Below are positions 31,969 to 35,743 of a stretch of 35,743 nt of DNA, piece after piece. A program made the position numbers and the translations under genes. The first letter of the stretch is position 1; each line of letters starts with the position of its first letter. This DNA comes from an uncultured Oscillospiraceae bacterium (GTDB lineage Bacteria > Bacillota > Clostridia > Oscillospirales > Acutalibacteraceae). The stretch spans positions 1-35,743 of the forward strand of contig URPG01000001.1 in NCBI GenBank assembly GCA_900549675.1, given 5' to 3'. The notes beneath the pieces were generated by a model that worked only from the letters and a program-made list of their open reading frames with translations, ran no database searches and was not told where the DNA came from.

Positions 31969-32039
31969 AGCAAAGGCGTTCATTTTAGGTTAGGAGCAGT
32001 TTCCTGCACTGAAATGAACGCCTTTGCTTTTTGTTTTTT
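31969..32039 (+). terminator. Attenuator-like terminator in the glt leader
   Basis: AGCAAAGGCGTTCATTT (31969-31985) pairs perfectly over 17 bp with AAATGAACGCCTTTGCT (32012-32028); TTTTGTTTTTT follows. The apex holds GCAG-TTTC-CTGC. The stem begins only a few bases after the expected transcription start, so almost every transcript should stop unless the hairpin is prevented from forming. An open frame (MSKGVHFRLG...) runs through it but its ATG lies 3-4 bases from the start with no ribosome site. Confidence 0.85.
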
Positions 32040-32065
32040 AAGAACAAGAAAGGAAGGCAAGCGTT

Positions 32066-33163
32066 ATGAGTAATATTGAAGGTCAAGTACGCATCCCCTC
32101 CGGTTGCGCTATTGCCGCAGTGATTTCCAAGGACGGAAACAAAATGACCGGAGAGAGGATTATTGAATCAATGAAACCGATGCACGACCGTTCCAATGGG
32201 CTTGGAGGCGGCTTTGCGGCATACGGTATTTATCCGGAATATAAAGAATTCTATGCTTTACATATGTTCTTTAATGATAGAGCTTCTCGCAAGAACTGTG
32301 AGGTATTCCTAAAAGAGTGCTTTGAAATTGTTAAATCTGAAATCATTCCCACAAGGAAAATTCCGTCTATAACTGATGAACCCATTATATGGCGATACTT
32401 TGTAGCCCCGCTCCATTCTATGCTCGTAAATCTTCAGCTTGATGAAAAAGAATATGTGGCACGTTCAGTCATGAAAATCAATACCGAAATGCACGGTGCC
32501 TATGTGTTTTCAAGCGGAAAGAATATGGGGACATTTAAAGCAGTTGGATTTCCCGAAGATGTTGGTGTGTTCTATAAATTAGAGGAATATGAAGCATATT
32601 CCTGGACAGCTCACGGCAGATACCCCACAAATACACCTGGTTGGTGGGGCGGTGCGCATCCTTTCACTTTGCTTGATTATTCTATTGTACATAACGGTGA
32701 AATATCTTCCTACGATGCTAACCGCCGATTTATCGAGATGTTCGGCTATAAATGTACCCTTCAAACCGATACCGAGGTTATCACCTATATTATGGATTAT
32801 CTGCTCCGAGTACAAAAGCTTTCTTTAGATGAAGCAGCAAGCGTTATTGCTGCACCTTTTTGGAGTACCATTGCGGCAAAGCTGGATACCTCAAAAAAGG
32901 AAAAATTGAAATATCTTCGTACTGTTTTTCCAAGCCTTTTAATTACCGGTCCCTTTTCCATTGTACTTGGTTTTAACGGTGGGCTTATGGCACTCAATGA
33001 TCGTTTGAAGCTTCGTTCTATGGTAGTTGGCGAAAAAGATGACAAGGTATTTATTGCAAGTGAAGAAGCAGCTATCCGCATAATGGAACCGAATGTAGAG
33101 AATATGACCTCTCCGGCAGGCGGTGAAGCAGTAATTGTTAAGGTAAAGGACGGTGCGTACTAA
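32066..33163 (+). CDS. gltB1: Glutamate synthase glutaminase subunit (GltB1-like)
   Basis: A 365-residue class II glutamine amidotransferase domain that supplies ammonia from glutamine to the synthase subunit. Features are GCAIAAVISKDG near residue 13 (Cys14 would be the nucleophile after removal of a short leader), RSNGLGGGFAAYGIYPEY, AHGRYPTNTPGWWGGAHPF, DYSIVHNGEISSYDANRRF and LQTDTEVITY. This is one of the separate pieces of the archaeal/clostridial split enzyme, in place of the 1500-residue GltB. Stop and next start overlap as TAATG. Ribosome site AGGAAGGCAAGCGTT. Confidence 0.93.
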   Translation: MSNIEGQVRIPSGCAIAAVISKDGNKMTGERIIESMKPMHDRSNGLGGGFAAYGIYPEYKEFYALHMFFNDRASRKNCEVFLKECFEIVKSEIIPTRKIPSITDEPIIWRYFVAPLHSMLVNLQLDEKEYVARSVMKINTEMHGAYVFSSGKNMGTFKAVGFPEDVGVFYKLEEYEAYSWTAHGRYPTNTPGWWGGAHPFTLLDYSIVHNGEISSYDANRRFIEMFGYKCTLQTDTEVITYIMDYLLRVQKLSLDEAASVIAAPFWSTIAAKLDTSKKEKLKYLRTVFPSLLITGPFSIVLGFNGGLMALNDRLKLRSMVVGEKDDKVFIASEEAAIRIMEPNVENMTSPAGGEAVIVKVKDGAY

Positions 33164-34668
33164 TGGGCGTAGAATTTATTTATCCTGAATTTGAAGTAAT
33201 AAGGAATGATAATCGCTGCATTGCTTGTCGTGTATGTGAACGACAATGTGCGAACGAGGTTCATTCTTATGATAAAGATGGTAAGTTTATGCTGTCTGAT
33301 GAAACCAAATGTGTAAACTGCCAGCGGTGCGTTGTGCTCTGCCCAACACGAGCATTGAAAATTATTAAAAGCGACTGCCGGCTCCGTGAAAACGCCAACT
33401 GGCAGGATGATACAATTAAAGAAATCTATAAGCAGGCGGGCAGTGGTGGTGTATTGCTTTCTTCTATGGGTAATCCAAAGCCTTTTCCGGTATATTGGGA
33501 TAAAATGCTTATAAACGCATCCCAAGTAACGAATCCTTCCATCGACCCTCTTAGAGAGCCTATGGAAACCAGAGTTTTTCTTGGTAAAAAACCATCGCAG
33601 ATTGAGAAAGATGAAAATGGACAGATACTTTGCAAATTAGAACCACAGCTGGAACTCTCTATGCCGGTTATGTTCTCTGCAATGAGCTACGGATCTATCA
33701 GCTATAACGCCCATAAATCATTGGCAACCGCAGCGAGGCAGCTCGGGGTTCTCTATAACACCGGCGAAGGTGGTCTGCACGAAGATTTTTATTGTTATGG
33801 TGAAAACACAATCGTACAGGTTGCATCCGGTCGTTTTGGTGTTCACAAGGATTATCTGGAGGCCGGTGCCGCTATTGAAATCAAGGTGGGACAAGGAGCA
33901 AAACCCGGTATCGGAGGACATCTTCCCGGCACTAAAATTGTTGGGGATGTTTCCCGTACACGTATGATTCCTGAAGGTTCGGATGCTATCTCCCCCGCAC
34001 CACATCATGATATTTACTCGATTGAGGATTTGCGGCAGCTTGTCTACTCCTTGAAAGAAGCAACTGAATACAAGAAGCCCATTATTGTTAAGGTTGCTGC
34101 CGTACATAACATTGCCGCCATTGCAAGCGGAATCGCCCGCAGCGGTGCAGATATTATCGCCATTGACGGTTTTCGTGGCGGTACGGGAGCAGCCCCTACA
34201 AGAATTCGTGATAATGTGGGAATTCCGATTGAGCTTGCTTTGGCATCCGTAGACAAACGCCTCCGTGACGAAGGAATCCGGAATAATGTTTCTATTGTTG
34301 TTGGCGGCAGTATCCGCAGTGCTGCAGATATCGTAAAAGCTGTCGCTCTTGGCGCAGATGCCTGCTATATCGCAACCGCCGCTCTCCTTGCACTTGGCTG
34401 CCACCTTTGCCGCACCTGTCAAAGCGGCAAGTGTAACTGGGGCATTGCCACACAGCGCCCCGAGCTTGTAAAACGTCTTAATCCCGAAATAGGGTGTGAA
34501 CGCCTTGTCAATTTAATGAATGCTTGGCGTCATGAAATCAAGGAACTGATGGGCGGTATGGGTATCAATTCCATCGAAGCATTAAGGGGTAACCGTTTGA
34601 TGCTTCGTGGTATCGGTCTAACAGACAAAGAACTTGAGATTCTCGGCATATCTCACGCCGGAGAATAA
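33163..34668 (+). CDS. gltB2: Glutamate synthase FMN subunit with ferredoxin domain (GltB2-like)
   Basis: 501 residues. The N-terminus is a two-cluster ferredoxin (CIACRVCERQC near residue 18, CVNCQRCVVLCP near 47). The main part is the FMN-binding synthase domain: MFSAMSYGSISYNAHKSLA, NTGEGGLHEDF, GRFGVHKDYLEAG, KVGQGAKPGIGGHLPG, IDGFRGGTGAAPTRIRDNVG, then cluster cysteines CHLCRTCQSGKCNWGIATQRP. It makes glutamate from 2-oxoglutarate and ammonia delivered by GltB1, using electrons through the Fe-S chain. The third piece (GXGXG domain, GltB3) is not in the window and may lie just past its right edge. Confidence 0.95.
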   Translation: MGVEFIYPEFEVIRNDNRCIACRVCERQCANEVHSYDKDGKFMLSDETKCVNCQRCVVLCPTRALKIIKSDCRLRENANWQDDTIKEIYKQAGSGGVLLSSMGNPKPFPVYWDKMLINASQVTNPSIDPLREPMETRVFLGKKPSQIEKDENGQILCKLEPQLELSMPVMFSAMSYGSISYNAHKSLATAARQLGVLYNTGEGGLHEDFYCYGENTIVQVASGRFGVHKDYLEAGAAIEIKVGQGAKPGIGGHLPGTKIVGDVSRTRMIPEGSDAISPAPHHDIYSIEDLRQLVYSLKEATEYKKPIIVKVAAVHNIAAIASGIARSGADIIAIDGFRGGTGAAPTRIRDNVGIPIELALASVDKRLRDEGIRNNVSIVVGGSIRSAADIVKAVALGADACYIATAALLALGCHLCRTCQSGKCNWGIATQRPELVKRLNPEIGCERLVNLMNAWRHEIKELMGGMGINSIEALRGNRLMLRGIGLTDKELEILGISHAGE

Positions 34669-34679
34669 GGGGGAATTGT

Positions 34680-35111
34680 ATGAAACGAGTATATGTTATT
34701 GAAGAATGGTGCCTTGGCTGCCACTTATGTGAATATAATTGTGCCTTTGCCAACTCTGGATTATCAAATATAGTGAAAGCACTAAAGGGCAAAAAACTTT
34801 TTCCGAGAATCTCGGTAGACGGCAAAGACAAAATTAATTTTGCTGTTTCCTGCCGTCATTGTGATGACCCTCTGTGTGTAAAATGCTGTATTTCGGGCGC
34901 TTTACACATAGACGATGGCCGTCTTGTCTGCATCGATAAAACAAAGTGTGTGGGTTGTCTTTCCTGCATTATGGCTTGTCCTTATGGCGCTCTTTCAATT
35001 TCTGAAAACGGGACAGTGCAAAAATGTGAACTATGCTTGGAAAACGCCTGCGGGGAGCCTGCCTGTGTCAAGGGCTGTCCAAACAGAGCAATTGTATATG
35101 AGGAGAGGTAA
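34680..35111 (+). CDS. Four-cluster Fe-S electron-transfer protein
   Basis: A 143-residue HycB/DmsB-like protein with four cysteine groups: CLGCHLCEYNC (11-21), CRHCDDPLCVKCC (about 59-71), CVGCLSCIMACP (about 93-104) and CELCLENACGEPACVKGCP (about 118-136). It should carry electrons between the FAD oxidoreductase encoded next and the synthase subunit encoded before it. GGGGGAATTGT precedes the ATG and spacing to gltB2 is 11 bases, so it is in the same operon. A similar small ferredoxin-type piece is known from split glutamate synthases. Confidence 0.9.
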   Translation: MKRVYVIEEWCLGCHLCEYNCAFANSGLSNIVKALKGKKLFPRISVDGKDKINFAVSCRHCDDPLCVKCCISGALHIDDGRLVCIDKTKCVGCLSCIMACPYGALSISENGTVQKCELCLENACGEPACVKGCPNRAIVYEER

Positions 35112-35115
35112 ACAT

Positions 35116-35743
35116 ATGAAACAGTATGTGATTATCGGCAATGGTATAGCTGCCACTGGATGTATTGAAGGCATTCGCAGTATAGACACAAAAAACCATA
35201 TTGTTGTCGTTTCAAAAGAAAGTCATCCCGTGTACTGCCGTCCTCTTATCTCCTATTACCTTGAAGGAAAAACGACACTTGATAAAATTGGATATCGCTC
35301 TGATGACTTTTACAAGAAAAATGGATGTGAGGTTCTCTATGATGAAACCGCCCTCCAAATTGATTATAAAAACAAATTAATTGTATTGTCAAAAAACAGC
35401 ATAATTCCATTTTCTGAATTATGTGTTGCCACCGGTTCATCTCCTTTTGTTCCATCCTTAGATGGATTAGATTCTGTGAAGAACCATTTCTCCTTTATGA
35501 CATTGGATGACACCCTCGCTCTAGAGAAAGCAATTTCTTCAGAATCCAGGGTTCTTATTATCGGGGCGGGACTCATTGGCCTTAAATGTGCGGAAGGCTT
35601 GCACAATCGAGTAAAAAACATTACGGTGTGCGACCTTGCAGATAAAATTCTGTCCAGCATTCTTGATGATGACACCGCCCCGATGGTACAGAAATTTCTC
35701 GAAATGCATGGTGTTGATTTTTGCCTGTCGGATAGTGTGGCTC
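35116..35743 (+). CDS. FAD/NAD(P)-dependent oxidoreductase (partial, runs off the right edge)
   Basis: From ATG 35116, behind GGAGAGGTAAACAT, 209 residues are readable: an FAD-binding YVIIGNGIAATGCIEGIR at the start, PVYCRPLISYYLEGKTTLDK, CVATGSSPFVPSLDG, and the second dinucleotide fold LIIGAGLIGLKCAEGL near residue 155. This matches the NirB/rubredoxin reductase-type family found with split glutamate synthases, where it replaces GltD and passes NAD(P)H electrons to the Fe-S protein. The C-terminus is outside the window. Confidence 0.9.
   Translation, partial: MKQYVIIGNGIAATGCIEGIRSIDTKNHIVVVSKESHPVYCRPLISYYLEGKTTLDKIGYRSDDFYKKNGCEVLYDETALQIDYKNKLIVLSKNSIIPFSELCVATGSSPFVPSLDGLDSVKNHFSFMTLDDTLALEKAISSESRVLIIGAGLIGLKCAEGLHNRVKNITVCDLADKILSSILDDDTAPMVQKFLEMHGVDFCLSDSVA

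Noticed and set aside
31721..32039. Cyanobacterial-type glutamine riboswitch or classical ANTAR dual hairpins
   Set aside because: I could not find the conserved glnA riboswitch core or two hexaloop hairpins with the expected A and G positions; only terminators are certain.
31810..32073. Open frame through the glt promoter and attenuator, ending at the gltB1 start
   Set aside because: It crosses the promoter; its only ATG within the transcript is 3-4 bases from the expected RNA start with no ribosome site, and the coding look comes from the hairpin.
33718..34422. 234-residue minus-strand open frame
   Set aside because: Antisense to gltB2, serine/asparagine-rich shadow without known motifs.
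1..35743. CRISPR arrays
   Set aside because: No regularly spaced direct repeats seen anywhere; the ATCTCTCC triplet is too short and irregular.

Overview
The window looks like a low-GC Gram-positive gut Clostridia chromosome (Oscillospiraceae/Ruminococcaceae-like; inference). Supporting traits are strong GGAGG ribosome sites, an asparagine T-box, the LL-diaminopimelate aminotransferase route, a type III glutamine synthetase and a split glutamate synthase. It carries one or more integrated elements on its left side.

Region 1 (1-13023, almost all minus strand) is the replication/packaging half of a Clostridia siphophage-type prophage. In transcription order it holds: sigma-like regulator, two small proteins, DUF2800 nuclease-like protein, DUF2815 ssDNA-binding-like protein, family A DNA polymerase, DUF4406 protein, a small hypothetical, a primase-helicase, VRR-NUC nuclease, SNF2 helicase, DUF1492 regulator, HNH nuclease, small terminase, S-adenosylmethionine synthetase, and a ParB-domain DNA methylase that leaves the window. 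The VRR-NUC and small-terminase genes each look frameshifted, so the prophage is probably decaying. Hairpins sit in front of several genes, one of them burying a ribosome site.

Region 2 (13325-17966, plus strand, visibly more AT-rich) is a defence-type island: a CGNR-like zinc-finger protein, a small HTH protein, two tandem DNA methyltransferases, and the C-terminal part of an AIPR-like (abortive infection phage resistance) protein. A deletion appears to have joined methyltransferase B to AIPR, removing the end of one and the beginning of the other.

Region 3 (18009-21992, mostly minus) holds a stand-alone AAA/DUF4143 ATPase and a transposon-type accessory cluster (two HTH proteins, two DUF6809-like proteins and a TnpV-like protein). 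It ends at a 56-bp 3' fragment of a tRNA-Ser(CGA) gene that still has its terminator. The fragment marks the right-hand attachment site, so DNA to its left is imported and DNA to its right is the older flank. No intact integrase or repressor is present.

Region 4 (22049-24783) is a scar: a 4-TM protein, a truncated tyrosine recombinase, a third DUF6809-like gene and a truncated SCP2-like membrane protein.

Region 5 (24767-35743) is a nitrogen/amino-acid block. On the minus strand are dapF-dapL (lysine/peptidoglycan), asnB behind an Asn T-box, and a glnN operon with an N-terminally truncated P-II gene. On the plus strand is a split glutamate synthase operon (gltB1, gltB2, Fe-S protein, FAD oxidoreductase). 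The glnN and glt promoters face away from each other around a 29-bp dyad. Each transcript meets a strong terminator hairpin before its first gene, and both hairpins begin with the same GCAAAGGCGT. The first gene after the glnN-side hairpin encodes a 50-residue protein that appears to be the two ends of glutamate dehydrogenase joined together. This block, with shared operator, paired attenuators and a miniature GDH, is the most unusual part of the window; the methyltransferase/AIPR island is second.
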